Shown here: one piece after another, positions 45,624 to 54,121 of the stretch
How the letters are laid out: each line of letters starts with the position of its first letter
Numbering within the stretch: position 1 is the stretch's first letter
Assembly: GCA_017643165.1 (NCBI GenBank)
Contig: JAEPNY010000002.1
Coordinates: forward strand, 810,979-874,978
DNA from: Psychroserpens sp.
GTDB taxonomy: Bacteria; Bacteroidota; Bacteroidia; Flavobacteriales; Flavobacteriaceae
Reading direction: 5' to 3'
DNA: 64,000 bases
Made by a program: the position numbers and the translations under genes
Notes under the pieces: generated by a model
The model's database searches: none
The model's input: only the letters and a program-made list of their open reading frames with translations
Told to the model about the DNA's origin: nothing

Positions 45624-46734
45624 GATCTATAGAATTAAGTGCATAGATCGCAAAACTACCTAACCAATGTCCGCCCTCATAGCTATCGCCTACCAGATTT
45701 GGGAATGAGTAATTCATATGTCGATTAGCAATATTGTTGAGATGAGCATACTCGGGAAGATCGCGTGCGATCTCATTCAAGCTCCACGCTCGTGAGAAAT
45801 TCACACCATCTAAGTGCACAAGCTTACCATCACTTCGATCGCTTACCACTCCGACTTCTAGGGTAAATTCAGGATCACTCAAACTCGGCATAAAATCTGA
45901 TATCCAGCCTTTAAACGCTTCAGTAGGCAAGACACGCTTCATGAGCGCAGCTTCTTCCAGACAAGGTGATAAAAAATCGAAACCACTTGGTTCCCATTCT
46001 AAAGGGCAATTCGTATCATCCATATACCAGTGCTTGGCGCGATCTTCGATTAATTGCTTGAGTTGTGTATGATTTAAAGTTTCCGCATAGTCATAGGCAA
46101 AAGATAAACCAAAGGCTGTATTAGGGTGCTCACCAACGCGAATTGGATAGAAGAGCTTTGGTAAAAATTCTAAGTATTTATTGACTATAAGATCTGTGAG
46201 TGGCTGCAAATTAGACTCTAAGATTCGTGCTGTAGGATCATCCCAAGTATGCAATTCTTCAGCTAGTTTTAAGAGCCATGCCCAACCGTAGGTTCGTTCA
46301 TATGATGTATTATAGCGTCCGTAGAAATATGCTACTTCAGTTTTTATATTTTCGGATGACATGTTTTCGAGCAGCATGGTTTTTATTTGCTCTGCCTTAT
46401 CTAAATCTGGAAACTGCTTTAGCAAGCTCACTAAACTCCAATGACCATGCACTGCCGAGTGCCAATCGAAGCAACCATAGAATGCTGGATGCAAGGCCTC
46501 AGGTGACTGCAGATCTACATCACTACCGATAGTTTGATTGAGTTTATTAGGATATTCGGTTTGAATGCAGTGAATGGGTAATTCAGCGAGTGCGTTAGCC
46601 TCTTTGAGTCCTAGCTGAGGTTGAGGTGCTATAGCTACTGGATGCCCATTGTCTATGGTTAAGGTATTTTTCTCTTCAGATGTTATACAGCTATTCAGCA
46701 AAATAAACATAGCAAAAAGGTACTGTACTTTCAT
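45616..46734 (-). CDS. DUF2891 family exported protein
   Basis: 372 aa. Lipoprotein-type signal with LFAMFILLNSC (Cys16). The body has CFDWHSAVHGHWSLV, WAWLLKLAEELHTWDD, NTAFGLSFAYDYA and DGVNFSRAWSLNEIA blocks that fit an alpha/alpha toroid, as in DUF2891. First gene of the operon with the Nramp-like and pxpABC genes, so a role in a 5-oxoproline or peptide-linked process is suggested by context only. Confidence 0.83.
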   Translation of the reverse strand: MKVQYLFAMFILLNSCITSEEKNTLTIDNGHPVAIAPQPQLGLKEANALAELPIHCIQTEYPNKLNQTIGSDVDLQSPEALHPAFYGCFDWHSAVHGHWSLVSLLKQFPDLDKAEQIKTMLLENMSSENIKTEVAYFYGRYNTSYERTYGWAWLLKLAEELHTWDDPTARILESNLQPLTDLIVNKYLEFLPKLFYPIRVGEHPNTAFGLSFAYDYAETLNHTQLKQLIEDRAKHWYMDDTNCPLEWEPSGFDFLSPCLEEAALMKRVLPTEAFKGWISDFMPSLSDPEFTLEVGVVSDRSDGKLVHLDGVNFSRAWSLNEIARDLPEYAHLNNIANRHMNYSFPNLVGDSYEGGHWLGSFAIYALNSIDRD

Positions 46735-46878
46735 ATTAGGTCATATTTGAACTCCTAGTAAAAATACAATTAAATATGCACTGTGAAATAACTTTTTAAA
46801 TTGATGAATACAAATATTTAGTAATAGTACTTATATTTAGAGTGTATAAGAATTCTTTTACATTTAATCATAAGACAT

Positions 46879-49035
46879 ATGTCAACTGAAACCACGCATT
46901 CTAAACGATGGCTAAGGACTTTAAAAATCTTAGCGGCTTATTTAGTCGCGGCTTGGACGTTCTTACAATTTGTGGATTGGGCCTTAAATCGATACAGCAT
47001 TTCGCCGTATTGGGTGGATGTATTATTATGGGTATTTGTTGGTATCATTCCGTCGTTGGTCATATACCTCTACAATCAAGAGCGTATTAATAAGCGCATG
47101 CTCAAATTACGTGAGAAGATCATCTTTCCACTAAATATCATCATCTTATTTACTGTATTGTATTTTGGTTTTGGCAATAGTGATTTAGGTGCTACAACTA
47201 AAGAGATCACTTATACCAATGAAGAAGGTCAGTTGGAAAGTAAAACCATTACCAAGGAAGAATTCCGTATTGGCTTTGCCATTTTCTCCTTTGAAAATCA
47301 AACTGGTGATGAGACGTTAGAATGGTTACGCTATGGTATAGGTCGATTGATTGAAGAAGATCTATTTCAGAATAAAAATTTAAGTCCAGACTTTACTGAC
47401 ATGAGTGGCACCAGTGGCAAAATAAAGGAGGCGTCTTTGTTTTACGACTTTTATGTAGATGGCAATTTCAAGAAGAATGGTGACAACTTTGAGGTGACGA
47501 CTTACATTCGAAAAGCGAACAACAGTAAGGTATTAGCCGAACAAACCTTCACAGGAACTGAGCTATTGCCACTACTCGATGATATTTCGGTTTTCATAAC
47601 CAACGAAAGCGGTTTTGTAGAAACAAATAAGGTGCAGTATTTAGACTTTCCTATTAATGAATTTATGAGTAATTCCTTAGAAGCCATTAAGCATTATATT
47701 CATGGGAATTATACCAAAGCCGTTGCTGAAGATCAAACCTTCGCAATGGCATATTTACAGGATGCTAAGCGTGCTTTGCGATATAACAGAGGAAAGTTGG
47801 AAGCACAAGATATCGTAGATAAGGCGTTCCGTTATCGTAATAAACTGCCATTACAAAAACAGTTAGAAGTTAATATTCAGCGTAATCTGGCTTATGACAA
47901 TTTTGAAGATGCCGAACGCCAAGTGAAATTGCAACTAGAGGTTGATCCACATAATGATTTCTATAATCAAGTATTGAGTGCACTTTATGGTGAAACGCGT
48001 CAGACGCTAAAGAATTTAACCACTTCAGAAGCTTTGTTTGACGAAGAACCTAATCCAGATAATGGTATTAATTTGGCTGTAGCCTCATTGGTTTCCGGCC
48101 ATGATCAACGCCTTATTGATGCCATTGAAAAGTACGAGATCATTAATCCGAGTATTTCAATATTTAAGCTACAACCCTTACTTTTTCAAGGTAAGATTGA
48201 TGAAGCCAAAACCTTATTGGAGGATATTAAAACCTTACATCCTAGTTATTCGAACCGATGGAAAGTATATGACAGTGCTATTGCCTACTTAAGTGAGCAT
48301 AAGTTAGAGGTTTCGGACTATGAGAAATTTGTAGGACGCTACCGTTCAGATTATAACGAGCAGACCTGTGAGTTGTGGATCGAAAATGACCGTATTATTC
48401 AGTACGTGAAAAACCAAAACATGTCGGCGTATTTATTAGGCGGACCAAACTCTATTGTTTCAGGAATTATCAACGATCGCACATGGGAAATGGAACTTAA
48501 GTATGCGGATGATTCAGATAAACCCATTGGATTTTTGTTACATCAAAACGACTTCAGAAACTCTATATCGCTCTGGTATTGGAAGGAAGACGCTTCTATA
48601 TCGAAAGCCCATGACGCCTATGATACGGGTGACATGGAAGCAGCTTTACGCTTTTATGAAAGTGCTTACGAGCAGAATCCCACGCATAGTTATTTAAAGA
48701 ATACGATTGATCATTTAAACTATCAGAAGACCACGAGCAATGATTCTATACAGCTGCAATTCGCGAAGCATGCCGGAAGTTATGGTCCGCGAGAATTCTG
48801 GGTAGAAGACGGTAGATTGTATTACAAGCGTAAGGAAGAAACGGTGAACCTAGCAAAGGTCGAGCTCTTACCTATCGATGCCAACACCTACATGAATCTC
48901 ACCAAGTTAGGTACAAAGATGGCTTTTGAAACTTCTGAAGATGGTAAGTTAGCCTCCTATGCCTATAGTTTCAATAACGAATCCATGGTTTGGGAACGCT
49001 TAGATAATGAGACCAATTTTTACCATAAAGATTAG
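46879..49035 (+). CDS. membrane protein with FlgO/adenylate-cyclase-associated and TPR-like regions
   Basis: 718 aa. N-terminal region with three hydrophobic helices (residues about 12-34, 45-65 and 80-98). A periplasmic IGFAIFSFENQTGDETLEWLRYGIGRLIEEDL segment follows, which resembles the FlgO-like domain often found before TPRs in signalling proteins. The C-half holds TPR-like pairs (MEAALRFYESAYEQNPTHSYLKNTIDHLN). No catalytic motif seen. Function unknown. Three genes form a + strand series up to the recombinase. Confidence 0.7.
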   Translation: MSTETTHSKRWLRTLKILAAYLVAAWTFLQFVDWALNRYSISPYWVDVLLWVFVGIIPSLVIYLYNQERINKRMLKLREKIIFPLNIIILFTVLYFGFGNSDLGATTKEITYTNEEGQLESKTITKEEFRIGFAIFSFENQTGDETLEWLRYGIGRLIEEDLFQNKNLSPDFTDMSGTSGKIKEASLFYDFYVDGNFKKNGDNFEVTTYIRKANNSKVLAEQTFTGTELLPLLDDISVFITNESGFVETNKVQYLDFPINEFMSNSLEAIKHYIHGNYTKAVAEDQTFAMAYLQDAKRALRYNRGKLEAQDIVDKAFRYRNKLPLQKQLEVNIQRNLAYDNFEDAERQVKLQLEVDPHNDFYNQVLSALYGETRQTLKNLTTSEALFDEEPNPDNGINLAVASLVSGHDQRLIDAIEKYEIINPSISIFKLQPLLFQGKIDEAKTLLEDIKTLHPSYSNRWKVYDSAIAYLSEHKLEVSDYEKFVGRYRSDYNEQTCELWIENDRIIQYVKNQNMSAYLLGGPNSIVSGIINDRTWEMELKYADDSDKPIGFLLHQNDFRNSISLWYWKEDASISKAHDAYDTGDMEAALRFYESAYEQNPTHSYLKNTIDHLNYQKTTSNDSIQLQFAKHAGSYGPREFWVEDGRLYYKRKEETVNLAKVELLPIDANTYMNLTKLGTKMAFETSEDGKLASYAYSFNNESMVWERLDNETNFYHKD

Positions 49036-49078
49036 TCGTATTGTTAGCACCTCTAGGACTTCAGAATAAAACACTTAC

Positions 49079-49468
49079 ATGCACATGGATGATGTTTTGA
49101 TAAAGCTAATGCTATTAATAGTTCCTGCTGTATTTACGGTCTTAGTAATTACGCTATCACCTGTTCTAGAAGCTAAGAAATTTAAAAATCGACTTCTTGG
49201 CACGTCGCTAACTGTGATTATAAATCATTTTGACGAGGACTATAATGAGATTGAGCTCTACAGAACTGAGGGTACTATAGAAGACATTGCCGATGGTGTG
49301 GTAGCTATCAAAAGAAAAACACAACCCAATTTCAAGATCCCATTTGTGAGGTCGGATTTTTTAGACTCGAAGTCATCTAAGGCACGAGATAGGTTCACGT
49401 CGGTGGTATATGTAGATTCTGAGCGTGATTTTGATCCGAATCACGGCATATTTATTGATGTGAATTGA
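49079..49468 (+). CDS. hypothetical membrane-anchored protein
   Basis: 129 aa. One N-terminal hydrophobic helix (LIKLMLLIVPAVFTVLVITLS) followed by a soluble all-beta-like domain (LYRTEGTIEDIADGVVAIKRK ... FTSVVYVDSERDFDPNHG). No family recognised. The stop lies 3 nt before the next gene's ATG. Confidence 0.65.
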   Translation: MHMDDVLIKLMLLIVPAVFTVLVITLSPVLEAKKFKNRLLGTSLTVIINHFDEDYNEIELYRTEGTIEDIADGVVAIKRKTQPNFKIPFVRSDFLDSKSSKARDRFTSVVYVDSERDFDPNHGIFIDVN

Positions 49469-49470
49469 TT

Positions 49471-50136
49471 ATGAAGACGTCTATGAAACTCAAAATCACA
49501 TTGCTTTTCCTGTTTGCTGTAACTCTTTGTAAGGCGCAGTCGGATGAGGATTTTTCTAAGTTTGAGATTTCTGAACGTCATGTGGACAGCATCACGACTA
49601 TTTATAACACGATGCTTAAGAGTGAAGGTGAGGAAAAGAAGGCAATGGAACGGCTATTCTTCGAAGCATTACCCAATAGTTACACTGAAATGAGTGATGC
49701 CATGTACATTCACCTACGAAAAGAATATGAGGCTTATAAAGCTAAAAACGAGATACCACCAATTAATGTTCCACATCCTTGGGTCGCTTATCTGAGTACC
49801 ATGGATTATCCTGATAAGACCGCGTATTACCAAAAGTATTTTAATATCTGCATTGGTGGTGAATATGGTGCCGACGAGCAGGTTTTGGGTTTTGAAATAT
49901 ACAAACGGTTTTTAATGGATACTGACAGGGCGTGTTTGGAACTCAAAAAACGAAACGATGCTGATATTTCGGCGGTGTTCTATTTTATTTTCGATGAGAC
50001 ACATCCAGCGTATAATGAGGAAAGTATCGCTTTGTACCATGAGATGTTATCAAATCTAAAACAACGTGATACACGCTTAGCAGGACTGTTGCAATCGACC
50101 TATGCTAGAATCTTAGAGGAGCAAAGGCGGTATTAA
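49471..50136 (+). CDS. hypothetical secreted protein
   Basis: 221 aa from the ATG at 49471 (an in-frame TTG at 49465 is less likely). Signal peptide KLKITLLFLFAVTLCKAQ, then an alpha-helical, charged domain without recognised motifs. Last gene before the recombinase and not part of the cassette array, because the first cassette core lies at 51152. Confidence 0.65.
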   Translation: MKTSMKLKITLLFLFAVTLCKAQSDEDFSKFEISERHVDSITTIYNTMLKSEGEEKKAMERLFFEALPNSYTEMSDAMYIHLRKEYEAYKAKNEIPPINVPHPWVAYLSTMDYPDKTAYYQKYFNICIGGEYGADEQVLGFEIYKRFLMDTDRACLELKKRNDADISAVFYFIFDETHPAYNEESIALYHEMLSNLKQRDTRLAGLLQSTYARILEEQRRY

Positions 50137-50165
50137 AAATCATAGTAAATATTCTATAATATTCG

Positions 50166-50173
50166 TAAGTTTG
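50166..50173 (+). promoter_or_regulatory. Bacteroidota -7 like element upstream of the recombinase
   Basis: TAAGTTTG fits TAnnTTTG and lies 19-26 nt upstream of the ATG at 50192. No good -33 element at the usual spacing, so this is tentative. Confidence 0.3.
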
Positions 50174-50191
50174 TGTACAAATACATTGCAT

Positions 50192-51115
50192 ATGACTTCG
50201 AATAAAAAACGCAACTTCAACGACCATCAGCGGAATATACTAAATGGCTACTTTAAATATCTAAAAGGAAAGCGCTACAGTAGACGTACGATAGATACTT
50301 ATTTATATCTCATTGCTGATATGGTAGAGTTTTATCGAGATCATGGCGTAGAAACACTTAACGATCGTGATATTGAATTGTTTATCGAACACAAAGTTAC
50401 TGGCGAACGTTTTTCGATAAGTACGCAGCGTCAGTTTATGAGTGCACTTAAACTATTTGTGACGTACTTTCCAAATACAGAAATAGCGCATCTGGAAATG
50501 CCACGACGTATAAAGGGCAGAAAGTTACCAGAAGTATTATCGATTGAGGAAGTCTTAAGATTGATACAAGTAACGCATAACTTAAAGCATCGAACGATTC
50601 TGGCTATGCTATATTCTTGCGGACTTCGGATAGGCGAACTACTGGAGTTGCGCTTGGCAGATATTCATTTTGAGCGAAAGCAAATACAAATTAGAAATGC
50701 CAAAGGGCGAAAAGATCGTTATGTTGTTTTAGCTGAAAGTATGATGCCGTTACTCAGCAATTATTTGATGAGTTATGCGCCAAACGAGTATCTCATAGAA
50801 GGGCAAACAGGACATAAATATTCGGCGAGTAGCGTACGGAAATTTTTGAAACGATCCTGCAAACTGGCGAAGATTGATCGACCTATTACACCACATACAT
50901 TGCGTCACAGTTATGCTACGCATTTATTAGAACAAGGGATTGGCATTCGTCACATTCAGGATTTATTGGGTCACAGCAGACCTGAGACTACGATGATATA
51001 TACGCATTTAACACGCAAGGATTTGTTGAATGTTGCCAGTCCGTTAGACACGGCATTACGATCGATAGATCAGAACGGTAATCGCGAACAAAACTTCCTG
51101 AATTTGGGGAGCTAG
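50192..51115 (+). CDS. tyrosine recombinase of the cassette array (integron-integrase-like)
   Basis: 307 aa from the ATG at 50192. An N-terminal SAM-like core-binding domain (residues about 15-105) precedes the catalytic domain. Catalytic set: Arg146 (SCGLRIGEL), Lys171 (NAKGRKDR), His235 and Arg238 (PHTLRHSYATHLL), His261 (LLGHSRPETT) and Tyr270 (MIYTH). The tail NVASPLDTAL recalls the SPLD end of IntI proteins, and TTMIYTH is IntI-like too. Only about 60 residues separate the Lys and HxxR boxes, so the extra segment that IntI uses to bind folded attC is absent. It is followed 37 nt later by the first cassette core, in the same orientation. Probable role: integration and excision of the downstream cassettes. 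Confidence 0.9.
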   Translation: MTSNKKRNFNDHQRNILNGYFKYLKGKRYSRRTIDTYLYLIADMVEFYRDHGVETLNDRDIELFIEHKVTGERFSISTQRQFMSALKLFVTYFPNTEIAHLEMPRRIKGRKLPEVLSIEEVLRLIQVTHNLKHRTILAMLYSCGLRIGELLELRLADIHFERKQIQIRNAKGRKDRYVVLAESMMPLLSNYLMSYAPNEYLIEGQTGHKYSASSVRKFLKRSCKLAKIDRPITPHTLRHSYATHLLEQGIGIRHIQDLLGHSRPETTMIYTHLTRKDLLNVASPLDTALRSIDQNGNREQNFLNLGS

Positions 51116-51127
51116 TATAGAAAATAG

Positions 51128-51161
51128 TGTATATTTAACTGCATATAACCAGTTGTAAGTA
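51128..51161 (+). other. attI-like primary attachment site
   Basis: Between the recombinase stop and cassette 1. It has a right-hand core GTTGTAAGTA (51152-51161) preceded by GCATATAACCA, similar to the right arm plus spacer of the array sites (CATATAC-6 nt-GTT), but no long matching left arm. The core is the reverse complement of TACTTACAAC (51991-52000) at the 3' end of cassette 1. This is what an attI/attC junction should look like. Confidence 0.65.
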
Positions 51162-51184
51162 ATGCCGAAAAACCCAGAAACCGA

Positions 51185-51979
51185 ATGAAAAAAACAATAT
51201 TCGAAATTACCAAAATGGACTGTCCTTCAGAGGAAAATCTAATCCGAATGAAATTGGACGGAATTTCAAGTATTGCGAATTTGGACTTTGATATTCCGAA
51301 CCGAAAACTGACTGTTTTTCACAGCGGAGAATCCGACCAAATCGAAAAGTCCGTTATTGAACTAAATTTAGGCGGAAAGAAAATCTCGACCGAACAGACC
51401 GACCAAACAGAATTTAATGAAAATGCAAACCAAAAAAAGCTACTTTGGTCTGTACTTGCAATCAATTTTGCCTTTTTTATTATCGAAATGACAACAGGAA
51501 TAATCTCAAAATCAATGGGTCTTGTTGCCGATAGTTTGGATATGCTTGCCGACAGTTTCGTATACGGAATTAGCTTGTTTGCGGTTGGCGGAACGTTGAT
51601 TAAGAAAAAGCGGATTGCCAAACTTGCTGGATATTTTCAAATAACACTTGCGATTATTGGATTTGTGGAAGTTTTAAGAAGATTTTTTGGAAACGAGAAA
51701 CTTCCCGATTTTTCGACAATGATTATCGTTTCGATTTTTGCACTTATTGCAAACGGAATTTGTCTTTACATTTTGCAAAAGTCAAAAAGCAAAGAAGAGG
51801 CTCATATGAAAGCGAGTATGATTTTCACATCAAATGACGTGATTATCAATTTAGGAGTAATAATTGCTGGAATTTTGGTAAATTGGTTGAGTTCGAGCAA
51901 ACCTGATTTGATTATCGGAACAATCGTTTTTGTTTTGGTAATTCAAGGAGCGTTTCGAATTTTGAAATTAAGTAAGTGA
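51185..51979 (+). CDS. cassette 1: cation transporter with HMA-like N-terminus (CDF fold)
   Basis: 264 aa. Residues 1-65 form a ferredoxin-like HMA domain whose metal loop is MDCPSEE rather than GMTCxxC. Residues about 88-264 give six helices of the cation diffusion facilitator fold with ADSLDMLADS (first DxxxD site) and TSNDVIINLGVI (second site, with N/D instead of the usual H/D). It probably exports a divalent metal such as Zn. The cassette gene begins 33 nt after the core. Codon use (many CGA, GGA, TTG) looks different from the genes upstream. Confidence 0.82.
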   Translation: MKKTIFEITKMDCPSEENLIRMKLDGISSIANLDFDIPNRKLTVFHSGESDQIEKSVIELNLGGKKISTEQTDQTEFNENANQKKLLWSVLAINFAFFIIEMTTGIISKSMGLVADSLDMLADSFVYGISLFAVGGTLIKKKRIAKLAGYFQITLAIIGFVEVLRRFFGNEKLPDFSTMIIVSIFALIANGICLYILQKSKSKEEAHMKASMIFTSNDVIINLGVIIAGILVNWLSSSKPDLIIGTIVFVLVIQGAFRILKLSK

Positions 51980-51990
51980 ATAAAAAAGCA

Positions 51991-52186
51991 CTACTTACAA
52001 CAATGGCTATACGTAATGCGGGTTTTCTGCTAAACGAAAGGTCAGTGCATTTTAAGAAGTCCGCCAATACTTTAATTTGGTATTTAAAGTGAATAAAATA
52101 AAAACAAAATATAAACTATTGGCTCAGTGCAAATTTGAAACTTTCCGCTTTCAAATCCCGCACTACGCATAGCCGGGTCGTTGTAG
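51991..52186 (+). repeat. attC-like site 1 (196 bp)
   Basis: Outer core TACTTACAAC (51991-52000) and right core GTTGTAG (52180). Stem arms GGCTATACGTAATGCGGG (52004-52021) and CCCGCACTACGCATAGCC (52157-52174). Two stem differences, both A.C on the top strand. Contains the GGTCAGT motif of subfamily B at 52039. Confidence 0.85.
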
Positions 52187-52223
52187 TGCATTTGCGAACC
52201 AGATTCGTTTACATATTAAAAAT

Positions 52224-52763
52224 ATGAAGAAAAAGAACATTAAAGACAGTATTCTAAAGATTCTTAATTCAAAGGAGATTCCATTAATTCCTCATGCTGA
52301 ACTATTATCTCAATTAAAATTTGATAGAGAAGAAATCGGTCTGGCTATTATAGAATTAGAAAAGAAAAAACAAATCGCAATTTTTAAACCACAAACAAAA
52401 GACGATACTTTAAAAATATCATTAACTCAAGATGGCACTATTTTTATAAATAATACAAGCTATTATAAAGAATTCAAAAAACAACAAACCAATAATTATT
52501 ACAAAACAGCAGATAAAGCTATTGCTATTTTAGGCATTCTTACAGGTATAATATTCGGAATTAACTCTTGCTCTTCAGAAAATAAAAATGACCAACTGAT
52601 AGAGATAATAAAGCAAAAAGACAGCATAATTAATGATCGAAATACAAACCTTAACAAATTCAACATTAAACTTGATAGTGTGAATTTTGAAATTAAAGAA
52701 TTGAAATTAAGGTTGGACAGTTTGAACATAAAAAATAGTTCCAATCCAAAAAAAACAAAATAA
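52224..52763 (+). CDS. cassette 2, gene a: winged-helix/membrane/coiled-coil protein
   Basis: 179 aa. Residues 1-75 look like a winged-helix domain (IKDSILKILNSKE ... LLSQLKFDREEIGLAIIELEKKKQI ... TQDGTIFI). A single membrane helix follows (AIAILGILTGIIFGINSC) and then a C-terminal coiled coil (IEIIKQKDSIINDRNTNLNKF). This resembles a membrane-tethered DNA-binding or signalling protein; function unknown. Followed 4 nt later by gene b, so this cassette carries a two-gene unit. Confidence 0.7.
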   Translation: MKKKNIKDSILKILNSKEIPLIPHAELLSQLKFDREEIGLAIIELEKKKQIAIFKPQTKDDTLKISLTQDGTIFINNTSYYKEFKKQQTNNYYKTADKAIAILGILTGIIFGINSCSSENKNDQLIEIIKQKDSIINDRNTNLNKFNIKLDSVNFEIKELKLRLDSLNIKNSSNPKKTK

Positions 52764-52767
52764 ACGT

Positions 52768-53106
52768 ATGAAATATAGAAGAATTTCAGCTTCCGTTTTA
52801 TTCGATGGTCCAATATTCAATGAAAATGGAAAAGTTGAGTTATCCCAAACTATGAGGAATAAAATTTATGATGAAGAAGAAGGTTTCAGAGCTAAGTTAA
52901 TTATTGAGATTAATAATTCTGTCAATGGAATGTGGCACATTGATTTTTCAGAGTATCCATCTGGTAATTTTGATGCAGATGTATTTGTAGAAAATGATTC
53001 AGATTACAACACAATTAGGTCAATATTATTAAGAGAATTTAAAGAAAATCCATTAGAATATATCTGGAAAAAAACATTTAGATCTGAATTATTTGAAATA
53101 AAGTAA
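52768..53106 (+). CDS. cassette 2, gene b: hypothetical protein
   Basis: 112 aa soluble protein beginning MKYRRISASVLFDGPIFNEN, containing GMWHIDFSEYPSGNFDADVFVENDSDYNTI. No family recognised. It starts 4 nt after gene a and ends 3 nt before the left core of attC-like site 2, leaving almost no spare DNA in the cassette. Possibly a partner or immunity protein of gene a (speculative). Confidence 0.65.
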   Translation: MKYRRISASVLFDGPIFNENGKVELSQTMRNKIYDEEEGFRAKLIIEINNSVNGMWHIDFSEYPSGNFDADVFVENDSDYNTIRSILLREFKENPLEYIWKKTFRSELFEIK

Positions 53107-53109
53107 AAC

Positions 53110-53238
53110 GCACTACAACAACGTGTATAATTCATGCCAGCACGCATACACAAAAATTTCTTACTTTTAATTTCATAAATTTTCGTGTAACAAATCTGTA
53201 CCAATAGCTGGCACAAACCATACACGAACACGTTAGCA
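53110..53238 (+). repeat. attC-like site 2 (129 bp)
   Basis: Core GCACTACAAC (53110-53119); arms GTGTATAATTCATGCCAGC (53123-53141) and GCTGGCACAAACCATACAC (53207-53225), right core GTTAGCA at 53232. Spacers AAC on the left and GAACAC on the right. Four stem differences, all A.C on top. Confidence 0.9.
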
Positions 53239-53382
53239 AACATTGAAAAACATCATATATCTTCCATATATTTCAATGAACAAATAACATTAAATAAACA
53301 TTTCAAGAAAACCTTAATTATTTGGTAAATTACCTATAACCTCCTGATTAAAAACGCACAGTATTTTTACTTCATTAAATTA

Positions 53383-53886
53383 TTGCAAGTGAAAGGACTC
53401 AAAGTTATATCGGTTTTAATATTATTAATTATAATTATGTTCGTTATTAATTTAAACCAAACTGACATTTTATTAAAATCAGGGTGTATTTCTTTTATTT
53501 CAATGGAATCAACAAAGAATGACGGATTTGTTATTAGAACCAATGTAGATATCTCTCCCAGTACAAAAATTCGTTTTACAGATTCCGAATGGAATGGAAA
53601 TCACTTTGGGTTTGACGAAAATGATATTACATGGATAAATGGAGATAAAATTATACCGGCTGGAACAATAATCAACTTTACAAATTTAAATTCTAATGCC
53701 TCTGTTTCTTGCGGAACAATAAAAGGTACTATGAGGTTATCAAAAGAAAATGACGCAATATTTGCTTATTTAGGAGACAAAAGAATGCCAACTATATTTT
53801 TAGCTGCAATAGCGAATAATGAATTAGGTTATGGTACATTAATAAATACAGGTTTAATTAATGGAAAAACCGCAATAACATTTTAA
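53383..53886 (+). CDS. cassette 3: hypothetical membrane-anchored protein
   Basis: About 167 aa with a TTG start at 53383 or GTG at 53389. Hydrophobic N-terminus VISVLILLIIIMFVINL, then an extracytoplasmic domain: GFVIRTNVDISPSTKIRFTDSEWNGNHF and TWINGDKIIPAGTIINFTNL, a beta-rich pattern that recalls domains seen in some secreted phosphatases and lamin-tail-like proteins. Function unknown. The leader between core and start is the longest in the array (150 nt), so it may hold its own promoter. Confidence 0.62.
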   Translation: MQVKGLKVISVLILLIIIMFVINLNQTDILLKSGCISFISMESTKNDGFVIRTNVDISPSTKIRFTDSEWNGNHFGFDENDITWINGDKIIPAGTIINFTNLNSNASVSCGTIKGTMRLSKENDAIFAYLGDKRMPTIFLAAIANNELGYGTLINTGLINGKTAITF

Positions 53887-53925
53887 AAATAAGAATAGTT
53901 TTCTACTTCAGAGACCATGATTAAC

Positions 53926-54060
53926 GTTTGCTAACAACGTGTATAATTAATTGCTGGTATAGGTCTACTCGGAATTTCCTTCGGAAATTCCTCTGGCTCG
54001 TGAATGTTTGCTAAATTAGTTGCTGAAACACGCAACTAACCATACACAAACACGTTGGCA
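53926..54060 (+). repeat. attC-like site 3 (135 bp)
   Basis: Core GTTTGCTAAC (53926-53935) complements the start of cassette 3 (GTTAGCAAAC) perfectly. Arms GTGTATAATTAATTGC (53939-53954) and GCAACTAACCATACAC (54032-54047); right core GTTGGCA at 54054. The terminal region contains a GGAATTTCC / GGAAATTCC hairpin. Confidence 0.9.
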
Positions 54061-54121
54061 TTCATTGGAAGTATATAGATTATGGTTGAGCAAAAAACAC
54101 AATTAAAATAATTAGATTTAA

